64,000 bases of DNA from Henriciella sp. GTDB lineage: Bacteria; Pseudomonadota; Alphaproteobacteria; Caulobacterales; Hyphomonadaceae. A program made the translations under genes and the position numbers. The notes beneath the pieces were generated by a model that saw nothing but the letters and a program-made list of their open reading frames with translations, had not been told where the DNA came from and did no database searches. This document shows, piece by piece, positions 27,978-36,621 of the stretch. Position 1 is the stretch's first letter. Every line of letters begins with the position of its first letter. The stretch lies in contig JABSQB010000007.1 of the NCBI GenBank assembly GCA_013214545.1, positions 62,001-126,000 on the forward strand, in the 5' to 3' direction.

Positions 27978-28682
27978 TCACTGGCCCTGACTGATAGCTT
28001 TGAGAATTTGCTCAAGCAACGGCTCCGGCTGATCCACACTCGCCCAATGCGACGCGCCCGGCAGCTCGTATCGCTCAATGTCTTGGGTTTGGAGCCAGGC
28101 CAGAGACGTCTCAGGCAGGTTTTCCGGATTGTACAAATAGATCGCCCGCGCAGATGCCATCAACAGCTCGCCCGGGCTGTGCTGCGCGGAAAACGTGTGG
28201 GCATCGCATCCCAGCTCCCACAGCGCGACCGGGTCTGCAGTTTCCACACACGCGCGATAGCGCTCAAGCACCGGATCCCCGGCTTTCATGTCATCGAGGC
28301 GCGCCAGAAACGCGGACCGAAATTCATCCGGCGCGTTGTATCCGGCCGCGGTGCCGGAAAAATAAGCGTCCTCCGGGGTCAAGTTCCCTTCCAGGGACAG
28401 GATGGTGCTGAGCGGCGATCCGGCCTGACTGGCAGCGATGCTGGCAATGATCGACGCCACTGAATGCGCGAGCACGGTTTCAGCCCCGAGCGCGCGCGCC
28501 TCAGCATTCAGCGCGGCCGCGAGGGCGTCCAGCGTCGTCTCTTGCCCTTGCAGGCGCGGCGCCCCGAAGCCTGGCAGATCCGTTGGCAGGAAGCGCACCT
28601 GCCCGGAGATGTCATGCGTGGTGAGCTGCTCAAACATGCTGGCATCGTCACCAAACCCTGCAATGCAAAGAATCTTCTTCAT
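27978..28682 (-). CDS. Alpha/beta hydrolase-like protein
   Basis: 234 residues from the ATG at 28680-28682 (MKKILCIAGFGDD); an upstream in-frame start adds eight residues. The fold is of the alpha/beta hydrolase type: FLPTDLPGFGAP, a nucleophile elbow AHSVAS in place of GxSxG, and a candidate catalytic His in LPGASHWASVD. The loss of the first glycine of the elbow is unusual but seen in some esterases. Substrate unknown. It is upstream of, and probably co-transcribed with, the WGR-like and Rieske genes. Confidence 0.7.
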   Translation of the reverse strand: MKKILCIAGFGDDASMFEQLTTHDISGQVRFLPTDLPGFGAPRLQGQETTLDALAAALNAEARALGAETVLAHSVASIIASIAASQAGSPLSTILSLEGNLTPEDAYFSGTAAGYNAPDEFRSAFLARLDDMKAGDPVLERYRACVETADPVALWELGCDAHTFSAQHSPGELLMASARAIYLYNPENLPETSLAWLQTQDIERYELPGASHWASVDQPEPLLEQILKAISQGQ

Positions 28683-28792
28683 GCGCGCTGCTGTAGCCGA
28701 ACTCATGGCGTTTTGTGAGTCTGAACTTGGAAAGTGGCATCAGGCAGTAAGCTGCGTGCCCGCTAGGTTCGCTTTCGGCGTCGGAGCAGATA

Positions 28793-29074
28793 TTAGCTCG
28801 ACATGAATTTCTGCACCCGATCGAGCACGGTCGACTGAGGTTCCGTTTTAAAGATCGTGAGTAGTTGATTGAAGTCTTCAGGCCCAGCGAGCTGTTGAAC
28901 GACCACGTTTTCGATGAACTGCAGCACTTCTTCGTCAACAACCTCACCGATACGATAGCGGTCAAGTGGCGCACAATTCTCTTCGAGCGTTGCGACACGT
29001 TTGCGCTCGCGTTCCATGCAGGTCACCACATCATCGATGAAATGGCGTAGTATGCGGTCTTCTCCTTTTGACAT
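28793..29074 (-). CDS. Hypothetical protein, 93 residues
   Basis: 93 residues starting at the ATG at 29072-29074, with AAGGTG at good spacing. Largely helical and acidic: HFIDDVVTCMERERKRVATL, then EEVLQFIENVVVQQLAG. No membrane segment, no family recognised. Codon use is somewhat less GC-rich than its neighbours. It borders the repeat-bearing gap to its right, so it could be an accessory gene. Confidence 0.5.
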   Translation of the reverse strand: MSKGEDRILRHFIDDVVTCMERERKRVATLEENCAPLDRYRIGEVVDEEVLQFIENVVVQQLAGPEDFNQLLTIFKTEPQSTVLDRVQKFMSS

Positions 29075-29808
29075 TTAGCACCTTACTTTAAGCGCGATTG
29101 CTATGGGATGGATCGTGACAGATAACCAACAGTTTGCCCAGATCGCTAATGTCCGCTTCTGACCCAAAGCAGCCCTCAATCCCCACCTCTTTCCACCCGC
29201 GCTCCCCACGGCTTGACCGTGGGGTCCATCGCGGGTCGGTGCGCTTGGTCATGGGGGTGAGCATTGGAGATGGGTCCCACGGTCTTGCTGCGCGCGCCGT
29301 GGGAAACGTGGAGGAGAATCCCACCCTCAATCCCCACCCTTCAAAACCGGCGTATACTCCTCGCCATCTTCCCTCAGTGAAGGGCTGGTCTGGAACGGCT
29401 GGATCGGAGGGGAGAGCGGCGGTCTGTGGCTGTGGGCGGGGCACCGTAGCCTCGTCTTGATGGTCACAGCCGGGTCGAGCATTAGGGCCCTTTGGGTCAA
29501 CACCCTTAGGTCAACGACCGATACTGTAATATGTCCTATCTGGTCCGGTATTTACGCGGGAGCTGATCCCGGCGTGGACATAAAGAAAATATGCCGCCGC
29601 AGGCGCGTCTGATCCAGGCGCTATACGCCGTCTCGAGAGAGCGGCAGTTCACTCCGCGTTTGTCTCGGACGCGCCTAGCCTTTCATAGCCTCAGGGTTTC
29701 GGCCCGTGAGGGGTTTGGTGTTGGGATGAGGGCCTTGAGCCATATCGATAAGGACCGCGCGCACAAAGCCGCTAGGCGCGGGCGGCGCATGTCGCTATAT
29801 GCCCGCTT
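29075..29808. other. Gene-poor 0.7-kb gap upstream of lepA
   Basis: No convincing coding frame. The left half (about 29150-29440) carries the palindromic repeat element listed separately. The right half has CCTCA/TGAGG and GGGAG/CTGATCCC-type short inverted repeats and two copies of GGTCAAC (about 29493 and 29511). A 73-codon frame (29591-29812) runs up to the lepA ATG but has arginine/serine-rich composition and no ribosome-binding site. The lepA promoter must lie here. Confidence 0.45.
29150..29440. repeat. Palindromic intergenic repeat element
   Basis: Two inverted repeats on a similar core: CCCCACGG/CCGTGGGG at 29204-29211 and 29217-29224 (5-base loop), and TCCCACGG/CCGTGGGA at 29275-29282 and 29297-29304. 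CTCAATCCCCACC occurs at about 29175 and again at about 29328. On the left edge, ATGTCCGCTTCTGACCCAAA (from 29150) resembles the dispersed half-palindromes common in alphaproteobacterial intergenic DNA. Copy number cannot be judged from one window. Confidence 0.55.
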
Positions 29809-31614
29809 ATGACACCACGTGATAAAATCCGAAATTTCTCCATTGTCGCGCATATCGACCATGGCAAGTCGACGCTGGCGGATCGCCTGATCCAGCAGAC
29901 CGGTACGCTGACCGAGCGGGAAATGTCAGACCAGGTGCTCGACTCGATGGATATCGAAAAAGAGCGCGGCATCACGATCAAGGCCCAGACCGTTCGGCTC
30001 GATTACAAAGCGCAGGATGGCGAAACTTATGCGCTGAACCTGATGGACACCCCAGGGCACGTGGATTTCTCGTACGAGGTCAGCCGCTGCCTTGCTGCCT
30101 GTGAGGGATCGTTGCTGGTCGTGGATGCAAGCCAGGGCGTCGAAGCGCAGACGCTAGCCAATGTCTATCAGGCGATCGAGCAGGACCATGAAATCGTGCC
30201 GGTCCTGAACAAGATCGACCTGCCTGCCGCCGACGTGCCCGCGGTGAAAGAGCAGATCGAGGACGTGATCGGCCTGGATGCCTCGGATGCGGTCGAGATT
30301 TCGGCCAAGACCGGCCTCGGCATTGAGGACGTGCTGGAAGCCATTGTCACTCGCCTGCCGGCGCCGGATCATGGCGAGGCGGACGCGCCGCTAAAGGCGG
30401 CTCTGGTCGATGCCTATTACGACCCGTATCTCGGCGTCGTCGTCATCGTGCGTATGCATGACGGCGTGCTGAAAAAGAAAATGAAGATCAAGATGATGAA
30501 GACCGGCGCGACGTATGAAGTCGACAAGGTCGGCGTCTTCAAGCCGAACCCGACCGATGTCGATGAGCTCGGCCCCGGTGAAGTTGGCTTCCTGATCGCC
30601 TCGATCAAGGAAGTGGCTGATTGCGCCATTGGTGACACGATCACCACCGACAAGCATGGCACGGACGAGGCCCTGCCCGGCTATAAGGACGTCCAGCCTG
30701 TGGTCTTCTGCGGCCTGTTCCCGATGGATGCCGGCGACTTTGACGATCTGCGTGCGGCGATGGGCAAACTGCGCCTGAACGATGCGTCTTTCACCTGGGA
30801 GATGGAAACATCCGCAGCCCTCGGCATGGGCTTCCGGTGCGGGTTCCTCGGCCTGCTGCATCTGGAGATCATCCAGGAGCGCCTCAGCCGTGAATTTGAT
30901 CTCGACCTGATCGCGACAGCGCCGAGCGTGGTCTATGAAATGACCATGACGGACGGCACTGAGATCGAGCTGCACAATCCGGCCGACATGCCGGACGTCG
31001 TCAAGATTGCTGAAGTGCGCGAGCCCTGGATCAAAGCGACCATCTATACGCCGGACGAATATCTCGGCTCGATCCTGAAGCTCTGCCAGGATCGCCGCGG
31101 CATTCAGACCGAGCTGTCCTATGTCGGCGGCCGCGCTATGGTTCAGTATGAGCTGCCGCTCAACGAGGTCGTGTTCGATTTCTACGATCGCCTGAAATCA
31201 ATCTCACGCGGCTATGCGAGCTTTGACTATGAGATTGTCGGCCACCGCGCCGAAAATCTGGTGAAGATGAATATCCTGGTCAATGACGAGCCGGTCGACG
31301 CGCTCGCCATGCTGGTCCACCGCGACCGGGCAGAGAGCCGCGGGCGGCAAATGTGCGAACGGTTGAAGGATCTGATTCCGCGCCAGATGTTCAAGATTCC
31401 GATTCAGGCTGCGATTGGCGGGCGGATCATTGCCCGCGAGACGATCTCTGCCCTGCGCAAAGACGTGACCGCGAAATGCTATGGCGGTGACGCGACGCGA
31501 AAGCGCAAACTGCTCGACAAGCAGAAAGCCGGTAAGCAGCGCATGCGTCAGTTCGGCAAGGTCGAGATCCCGCAGGAGGCTTTTGTCGCCGCGCTCCGCA
31601 TGGATGGAGATTAA
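29809..31614 (+). CDS. lepA: Elongation factor 4 (LepA)
   Basis: 601 residues, typical LepA length. G domain (about 1-185) with P-loop [26 protein letters not shown] and [13 protein letters not shown] (NKxD). Domain II and EF-G-like domains III and V follow, and the LepA-specific C-terminal domain ends in KGKR-like [21 protein letters not shown] membrane-peripheral translational GTPase that acts on stalled or early elongating ribosomes. The preceding 0.7-kb gap means it is not in the common lepB operon. Convergent with the Dabb lipoprotein (4-base overlap). Confidence 0.97.
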   Translation: MTPRDKIRNFSIVAHIDHGKSTLADRLIQQTGTLTEREMSDQVLDSMDIEKERGITIKAQTVRLDYKAQDGETYALNLMDTPGHVDFSYEVSRCLAACEGSLLVVDASQGVEAQTLANVYQAIEQDHEIVPVLNKIDLPAADVPAVKEQIEDVIGLDASDAVEISAKTGLGIEDVLEAIVTRLPAPDHGEADAPLKAALVDAYYDPYLGVVVIVRMHDGVLKKKMKIKMMKTGATYEVDKVGVFKPNPTDVDELGPGEVGFLIASIKEVADCAIGDTITTDKHGTDEALPGYKDVQPVVFCGLFPMDAGDFDDLRAAMGKLRLNDASFTWEMETSAALGMGFRCGFLGLLHLEIIQERLSREFDLDLIATAPSVVYEMTMTDGTEIELHNPADMPDVVKIAEVREPWIKATIYTPDEYLGSILKLCQDRRGIQTELSYVGGRAMVQYELPLNEVVFDFYDRLKSISRGYASFDYEIVGHRAENLVKMNILVNDEPVDALAMLVHRDRAESRGRQMCERLKDLIPRQMFKIPIQAAIGGRIIARETISALRKDVTAKCYGGDATRKRKLLDKQKAGKQRMRQFGKVEIPQEAFVAALRMDGD

Positions 31615-32012
31615 TCGCCGGTCGGCGCCGGCGCCAGGCTGTCAAAGACGCGGACGCTGGCCCAGTTTGAATTGAATTCCTCGATGAACTGCAAGTGCGG
31701 TTCGGTTACCTGGTATGCATCCTGCGCTGCCGTGCTTTCAAACACGATGGTCAGCGCAACATCGAAGCCGAGATCGTTGACCTCGCGCTGATAATCCGCA
31801 TGCCGCGGCCCGGCCGAGAAATAGACAATGCCCTCATGCGGCGCGAGATACTCATAGCACCCCTCCACCAGGGCCTGCACTGCGGCGTCATCTTTGTCAT
31901 GCAGTTCGAAGAATACCGAATGCGTCAGATGCGGCGCCTGAACCGGGTCCGCCTCAGCTGAAATCGCACATCCGGAGAGGGTTAAAGCTCCAACAAGAAA
32001 GACTGATCGCAT
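31611..32012 (-). CDS. Dabb-domain lipoprotein
   Basis: 133 residues. Signal sequence with lipobox LSGC (Cys15), so predicted to be lipidated. The mature part fits a stress-response dimeric alpha/beta barrel (Dabb): [41 protein letters not shown] and HLQFIEEF. Secreted or lipid-anchored Dabb proteins are widespread in Alphaproteobacteria and Planctomycetes; function unknown. Single gene. Confidence 0.75.
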   Translation of the reverse strand: MRSVFLVGALTLSGCAISAEADPVQAPHLTHSVFFELHDKDDAAVQALVEGCYEYLAPHEGIVYFSAGPRHADYQREVNDLGFDVALTIVFESTAAQDAYQVTEPHLQFIEEFNSNWASVRVFDSLAPAPTGD

Positions 32013-32084
32013 ATCAATGACTCCCGAATTGTCTTACGTTGTCATATATGGTCTGAAGCCGTAGTCAATTACCAGTGACGAGCG

Positions 32085-32510
32085 CTAATCCAACGCCTTG
32101 CCCAAGCTCGCCCGATCCTCAACGTCGAAGCCGAGCGATTCATAAAAGGCGATCACACCCGCGTTGGCGGCGCGCACCTGAAGGTTGACTTTCGGACAGC
32201 CGATTTCCTTCAGTCCGTCCTCTGCCCGTTGCATTAGCATGGAAGCGAGCCCCTGACGTCTGAAATCCGGATGCACCGCCAGTTTGTGAATCCACCCGCG
32301 GACGCCATCAAACCCGGCAATAACCGTACCCACGATCCGATCATCATGAAGCGCGACGAAGAACAGATCTGGCTGCACCGTAAGTTTGCGAGCGATCACG
32401 TCTTCCGGTTTGTTCCGCTCCGCTTCGCCGGGAAAAACTTCCTCCCACAGCGTTACGACCCCTGCCTTATCACGCGCTTGATACGCTCGGATCTTGAAGG
32501 CGAGGCTCAC
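32085..32510 (-). CDS. GNAT-family N-acetyltransferase
   Basis: 141 residues. GNAT motif A is visible as GWIHKLAVHPDFRRQGLASM (about 74-93; the Q/RxxGxG/A acetyl-CoA site is RRQGLA). The C-terminal NAGVIAFYESLGFDVED is the usual motif B. The best family match is the YpeA/RimI-like group; the acceptor is unknown. It starts ten bases after the acyl-CoA dehydrogenase stop and is probably co-transcribed. Confidence 0.85.
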   Translation of the reverse strand: MSLAFKIRAYQARDKAGVVTLWEEVFPGEAERNKPEDVIARKLTVQPDLFFVALHDDRIVGTVIAGFDGVRGWIHKLAVHPDFRRQGLASMLMQRAEDGLKEIGCPKVNLQVRAANAGVIAFYESLGFDVEDRASLGKALD

Positions 32511-32520
32511 TCAGGCCTCC

Positions 32521-33711
32521 TCAGAGACCCAGGACACGTTTAGCAATAATGTTCTTCTGAATCTCATTCGTGCCGCCATAAATGCTCTGAGCGCGCGCCC
32601 CGAAATAGGTCGACACACCCGGTGCAGCGTCAGCTGCATGGCCGGTCCATTCGGGGCTGACACTGTCCTCGAACTTGCGCTGACCGTGGGCCGCTGCGAC
32701 GTCCAAGTAAAGCGTCGTGATCTGTTGCGCGGTTTCGGTCGCGAGGATCTTGATGATCGACGCCTCCTTGCCCGGGCTGCCGCCATCTTTGACCGCAGAG
32801 AGCACGCGCAGCACGGTCATCTCCAGGCCGTCGACAGCCATGTCCGCGTCGGTGAGCTTGCGCGCAAAGGCTTGGTCATCAATCAGCTTCGAGTTGCCGC
32901 CGGTTGGCTCGGCGGTCGCCAGAGCGCGTATGTGGCTGAGCTGCTTTCGCTTGCCGCCAATCCGCGCGTAAGACGTGCGTTCGAACCCCAGAAGATACTG
33001 GCTATAAGTCCAACCCTTACCTTCTTCGCCGATCAAATAGTCAGCTGGTACCCGGACATCTTCAAAAACGACCATGTTGAGGACATGCTTGCCATCAATC
33101 GTGATGATCGGATTCAAGGTCACCCCGGGACGGTCCATTTCGCAGCAAATGAACGAGATACCGAGTTGCTTTTTCTCTTCCTTGGAGGTGCGGGCGAGCA
33201 GGAAGATCCAATCAGCATGCTGGGCCGCACTGGTCCAGATCTTGGTGCCATTGAGGACATATTCGTCGCCATCCCGCTTGGCGGAAAATTGCAGCGAGGC
33301 GAGATCTGAGCCGCTATCAGGCTCGCTATAGCCCTGCGCCCAACCCAACGATCCGTCGCGGGTGCCTGGCAGCCACTTCTCCTTCTGTGCTTCGGACCCG
33401 AACGTGTAGATGATGGGACCGACATAGATGACGCCCATGGGCGTGACGGTTGGAACACCTGCGCGCTCCAGCTCTTCATCGAAGATGTATTGCTCCTCGA
33501 GACTCCAGCCGGGACCGCCATGTTCGGTCGGCCAGGCGCTGGCGAGCCACCCTTTGGCGCCGAGCGCCATTTCGGATTCGCGGACTTCGGCTGTGGTCAG
33601 ACTGGCGCCGGTCGCGACTTTGGCGCGGATATCCTGCGGATACTCGGTTTCAAAGAATGCACGAACATCTGCGCGAAACGGTGCAAGGGCGGAATTGGGT
33701 GAAAGATCCAT
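32521..33711 (-). CDS. Acyl-CoA dehydrogenase family protein
   Basis: 396 residues. Three-part acyl-CoA dehydrogenase layout: helical N-terminus (LGAKGWLASAWPTEHGGPG), beta domain (GYSEPDSGSDLASLQ, LNGTKIWTSAAQHADW), and C-terminal helices ending in ARAQSIYGGTNEIQKNIIAK, which carries the family signature. It oxidises an acyl-CoA to the enoyl-CoA with FAD. Close relatives act on branched, steroid-side-chain or unusual acyl-CoAs; the substrate is unresolved. Downstream GNAT gene in the same unit. Confidence 0.88.
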   Translation of the reverse strand: MDLSPNSALAPFRADVRAFFETEYPQDIRAKVATGASLTTAEVRESEMALGAKGWLASAWPTEHGGPGWSLEEQYIFDEELERAGVPTVTPMGVIYVGPIIYTFGSEAQKEKWLPGTRDGSLGWAQGYSEPDSGSDLASLQFSAKRDGDEYVLNGTKIWTSAAQHADWIFLLARTSKEEKKQLGISFICCEMDRPGVTLNPIITIDGKHVLNMVVFEDVRVPADYLIGEEGKGWTYSQYLLGFERTSYARIGGKRKQLSHIRALATAEPTGGNSKLIDDQAFARKLTDADMAVDGLEMTVLRVLSAVKDGGSPGKEASIIKILATETAQQITTLYLDVAAAHGQRKFEDSVSPEWTGHAADAAPGVSTYFGARAQSIYGGTNEIQKNIIAKRVLGL

Positions 33712-33879
33712 AATCTAGAACTTACTGTTCCAATTTGATCTGGAAAGGGGTCCCCACGGGTGACGTGAGACACCAAGATAAATATCTTTTTCACTCAAAT
33801 GTGAGATCTAGTTGCCCGTGTCTACCGTAGAGAGAGTCTGGTAACTTGTGGAATTCGCCACTATGTTCCGTTTATCGCC

Positions 33880-33972
33880 CTGAGGGTACAAACTCCGGGC
33901 GGGCGTTAAGTCCTTATCTGGCAGGGTCCTTGAATGGTTCGCTCCGGGTACGGCTCGACCTCCGTCCCTCAG
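33880..33972 (+). promoter_or_regulatory. Structured folE leader, candidate THF-II (folE motif) riboswitch
   Basis: The leader is closed by a perfect 7-bp stem, CTGAGGG (33880-33886) and CCCTCAG (33966-33972), immediately before the folE ribosome-binding site (AAGGAAAG). Inside it are GCGTTAAGT (33903-33911) and GAATGG (33932-33937), in the same order as in the alphaproteobacterial folE/THF-II riboswitch as I recall it. CTCCGGG occurs twice. The position directly upstream of folE fits tetrahydrofolate feedback. The name rests on recalled sequence, not on a covariance search. Confidence 0.58.
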
Positions 33973-33988
33973 ACTAAGGAAAGACAAT

Positions 33989-34609
33989 ATGGCCATGGAT
34001 GCCATCACCCCTAAAGACGAAATTACTGGCGGAGACGAAATCGAGCGTCCGAGCATGGAAGAAGCCATGGACGCCGTCCGCACACTGCTTGCCTGGGCCG
34101 GTGACGACCCGCGCCGCGAAGGCCTGATCGATACGCCAAAGCGCGTGGTCAAAGCCTATCAAGAGTTTTTCGCCGGATACGAAATGGACCCGGTCAAGGA
34201 GCTTTCGCGTACGTTTGAAGACGTGCAAGGCTATGATGATATCGTCATGCTGAAAGACATTGACGTCGAGAGCCACTGCGAACACCACATGGTGCCGATC
34301 CTCGGCAAAGCGCATGTCGCTTACATGCCGACCCATCGCGTCGTGGGGATCTCCAAGATTGCGCGCGTGGTCGAGATTTTCGGCAAGCGTTTGCAGACCC
34401 AGGAAACCATGACGGCACAAGTGGCTGATTGTATCACAGACGCCCTGCAGCCTGCCGGTGTGGCTGTGCTGATTGATGCCAAGCACCAGTGCATGACTAC
34501 GCGCGGAGTTCACCACAAGAACGTCGCAACTGTGACCACACAGTTTACCGGTGTGTTCAAGACCGATCGGGATTTGCGCAACCGCTTCCTGCGCTTCGCT
34601 GGACAATAA
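33989..34609 (+). CDS. folE: GTP cyclohydrolase I
   Basis: 206 residues. Catalytic/zinc elements [20 protein letters not shown] (Cys97, His99/100), [22 protein letters not shown] and [10 protein letters not shown] are intact. FolE converts GTP to 7,8-dihydroneopterin triphosphate, the first step to tetrahydrofolate (and to queuosine precursors). Start at ATG 33989; a second ATG two codons on is possible. It has a structured leader and an intrinsic terminator. Confidence 0.96.
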   Translation: MAMDAITPKDEITGGDEIERPSMEEAMDAVRTLLAWAGDDPRREGLIDTPKRVVKAYQEFFAGYEMDPVKELSRTFEDVQGYDDIVMLKDIDVESHCEHHMVPILGKAHVAYMPTHRVVGISKIARVVEIFGKRLQTQETMTAQVADCITDALQPAGVAVLIDAKHQCMTTRGVHHKNVATVTTQFTGVFKTDRDLRNRFLRFAGQ

Positions 34610-34655
34610 AAGCGGCGCTGCCCTTGGCAGCACTGTAACGCCTCGTTAACCATAT

Positions 34656-34689
34656 CACCGCCGTGGCAGCCCCGCGGCGGTGATTTTTT
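34656..34689 (+). terminator. Intrinsic terminator of folE
   Basis: Stem CACCGCCG (34656-34663) and CGGCGGTG (34675-34682), followed by ATTTTTTG. The U tract abuts the GGGAGG ribosome-binding site of the next gene, so readthrough and initiation there may be linked. Confidence 0.85.
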
Positions 34690-34702
34690 GGGAGGACGAC
34701 CA

Positions 34703-35026
34703 ATGAAGAAAATGATCACAGCAGCGATTGCAGCCGGCTTTGTGGCAGCGCCAGCATTCGCCGCATCCATCACCGTGTCTTTTGCTAATGATGACGGCAC
34801 CACCGCTGAGTGGACCTTTGACGGCGAAGGAACCGCAACGAGCGGCGATGTCAGCACATCCTACACCTGGGACGAAGAAGCGATGAAGCTTTGCGCCGAT
34901 GTTCCTGAGCAAGGTGAGATCTGTGCGACGTTCGACGCCGTCGCTGACGAAGTCGGCGAAACCGCTGGCTACACGCTGTCAAATGGCGGTTCTGGCACGG
35001 CCACAATCACAGCAATGTCCGAGTAA
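34703..35026 (+). CDS. Hypothetical secreted protein
   Basis: 107 residues from ATG 34703, with GGGAGG upstream. Signal peptide MKKMITAAIAAGFVAAPAFA, then an acidic beta-rich mature domain of about 85 residues with two cysteines (LCADVPEQGEICATF), perhaps a disulfide. The repetitive pattern of short strands (SFANDDGTTAEWTFDGEG) suggests a small beta-sandwich. No family recognised. It sits between two terminators. Confidence 0.65.
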   Translation: MKKMITAAIAAGFVAAPAFAASITVSFANDDGTTAEWTFDGEGTATSGDVSTSYTWDEEAMKLCADVPEQGEICATFDAVADEVGETAGYTLSNGGSGTATITAMSE

Positions 35027-35052
35027 TCGAGACCATCCAATCTGATGAAATG

Positions 35053-35080
35053 AGCCCGAGCTGAACTGCTCGGGCTTTTT
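35053..35080 (+). terminator. Intrinsic terminator of the secreted protein gene
   Basis: Perfect nine-base stem AGCCCGAGC (35053-35061) and GCTCGGGCT (35068-35076), followed by TTTTC, 27 bases after the stop. Confidence 0.9.
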
Positions 35081-35134
35081 CTTGACGTAGCGCGCCAGAG
35101 GTATTATTGTTTATCAATAAGAAAGACTCCTTCC

Positions 35135-35545
35135 ATGCACGCAGAAATCGTTCGCCTCGGCCTGCACCAGGTTGATATTAAAATCGTCAATCAAGACGCC
35201 ATGCATGTCCTGCAATGGCGGCGTAACCTGCTCTGGGACGAAGTTTTGCTCGACGGAAAGCGCCAGGCGCACTCGTCCGGGTTCGTGGGTCGAGAGAAAG
35301 TCTACGGTCTGGTTTTTGACGCAGATGCCGATGGCCAGGGCGGTACGCAAGTCATGCTGTTGCTCGACCCAAGCACGGAATACGGCAATTGGGGTCATTC
35401 CGGGCAGCGCATTAGCGGCATTCGCCTGGAGTCCAAGGACGGTCCCATCGTGTCCTATGGCACGCTAGATCCACAAGCGCTCCAGAAACCAGCCACTTTT
35501 GCAGACTGGATGAAGAAGACCATGGGCATGGAGTGGGGCAACTAG
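35135..35545 (+). CDS. Hypothetical protein
   Basis: 136 residues, no signal peptide or membrane segment. Mixed composition with a beta-rich middle (LDPSTEYGNWGHSGQRISGI) and a C-terminal helix ending MKKTMGMEWGN. I recognise no family. Independent transcript, flanked by a terminator on each side. The start lacks a strong Shine-Dalgarno sequence. Confidence 0.55.
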   Translation: MHAEIVRLGLHQVDIKIVNQDAMHVLQWRRNLLWDEVLLDGKRQAHSSGFVGREKVYGLVFDADADGQGGTQVMLLLDPSTEYGNWGHSGQRISGIRLESKDGPIVSYGTLDPQALQKPATFADWMKKTMGMEWGN

Positions 35546-35574
35546 CGGCACACGCCCTAACCACCCCATTAAAA

Positions 35575-35606
35575 AAAGGGCTGAGCAACGCGCTCAGCCC
35601 TTTTTC
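35575..35606. terminator. Bidirectional terminator between convergent genes
   Basis: Stem AAAGGGCTGAGC and GCTCAGCCCTTT around a short loop, with an A run on the left and T run on the right, so it can end transcripts from the hypothetical gene (plus) and the CAP-domain gene (minus). Confidence 0.88.
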
Positions 35607-35628
35607 TCAGGTCTCGGGGAATTCCTGC

Positions 35629-36474
35629 TTAGCGACCGCTAACCAGTGGACCTTTGAGCAGATACGTACTGTCACGCACAGCCACGAGGACATCGAGATA
35701 AGCTGTGTCCGCGCCACTGATGGAGTTGAACCGCACGCGGGGCATGCTGGATCGGGCCAGCATTTCTCCGGAACTGGCGTCTGACAGACCCCAGGCCACA
35801 ACTTGGCGATCGCGATCCGTCAAGCTGGCGCGCAGGGATTGGGCGCCGGTCGCATTTACGGGAATGGCACGTTCAAGATCGCCTTCTGCGGCCGCAAACA
35901 CTTGCACAACGTAGTACTGTCCGGCTTCTTCAACCACCGCGACGCCAACATCGGTAAAGCTCGCACGCAGCATGTTATCCTGATTGTACTGGTCAAGCTT
36001 GATCTTGTTATGCACTTCAGCCGGGCCATCAGCGGAGCGGGCGACGGTCACGTTTGAACCAGAGGCGCCAACCAGCATTGTCCGGTCGAACGCGCGAATG
36101 CGGTGCAGATGGTCACGACCTTCCAGATCTGAATGTGCGGCGAAAATGCGCTCGGACATATCCAGGGCATGCGCCGCAGCTGCCATGTCCAGCGAGGCCC
36201 GTCGATTAAGCGGCGCGAGGCCAGCTGCCACGCGCTCTGCATTGATCTCTGCAACGAGGCCATCCGCAAAAGCGGCATCCAAGTTTTCCGCGTTTTCGAC
36301 ACATGTTGAAGCCTCTGCTACATAGGCGGCGAGGTTCATGGAATAGCCGTTCTCGAGACTGCAGACAGTCTCTCCCGCGACAGCGGTGCCTGATAGTGCT
36401 GCTCCTCCAGCGGCCGCAACAGCCAGCAGCAGGGAGGATTTTAGTTTGTCATATTTTTGTAACATTACTGTCAT
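35629..36474 (-). CDS. CAP-domain secreted protein
   Basis: 281 residues. Signal peptide (about 1-33), then a CAP/SCP-like domain (about 68-195) with LVAEINAERVAAGLAPLNRR and AAAHALDMSERIFAAHSDLE, which carry the family's His and Glu sites. The C-terminal 85 residues are unassigned. CAP proteins are secreted; bacterial ones are mostly uncharacterised. A TGACA-type palindrome (36467-36491) overlaps the start codon. Confidence 0.75.
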   Translation of the reverse strand: MTVMLQKYDKLKSSLLLAVAAAGGAALSGTAVAGETVCSLENGYSMNLAAYVAEASTCVENAENLDAAFADGLVAEINAERVAAGLAPLNRRASLDMAAAAHALDMSERIFAAHSDLEGRDHLHRIRAFDRTMLVGASGSNVTVARSADGPAEVHNKIKLDQYNQDNMLRASFTDVGVAVVEEAGQYYVVQVFAAAEGDLERAIPVNATGAQSLRASLTDRDRQVVAWGLSDASSGEMLARSSMPRVRFNSISGADTAYLDVLVAVRDSTYLLKGPLVSGR

Positions 36475-36491
36475 TTACGGTATGTGACAGT
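36467..36491. promoter_or_regulatory. Palindrome overlapping the CAP gene start
   Basis: ACTGTCA (36467-36473) and TGACAGT (36485-36491) are perfect inverted copies. The start codon lies inside the left arm. TTTTTTGTCCGA (36505-36516) and TTTTGTCC (36529-36536) follow upstream, resembling the boxes before the 55-residue protein. Probably an operator; regulator unknown. Confidence 0.4.
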
Positions 36492-36560
36492 TCTGTGTCA
36501 AACGTTTTTTGTCCGAGTCCGGATTAACTTTTGTCCTATATCGGATGAAATAGCAATGAA

Positions 36561-36587
36561 AAAGCCGCCCCCAGCGGGAGCGGCTTT
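36561..36587 (-). terminator. Intrinsic terminator of pnp
   Basis: Stem AAAGCCGC (36561-36568) and GCGGCTTT (36580-36587). On the minus strand the hairpin is followed by TTTCAT, 35 bases after the pnp stop. Confidence 0.8.
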
Positions 36588-36621
36588 ACTGCATTTTTTA
36601 TGCGATTGGCGGTTTGAGCGC

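Noticed and set aside
29088-29444. 118-codon minus-strand frame in the gap before lepA
   Set aside because: It is made up of the palindromic repeat element; low-complexity Pro/Arg/Gly composition and no ribosome-binding site.
29591-29812. 73-codon frame just before lepA
   Set aside because: Arg/Ser-rich, no ribosome-binding site, no recognised similarity; more likely leader or promoter DNA. Not strictly excluded.
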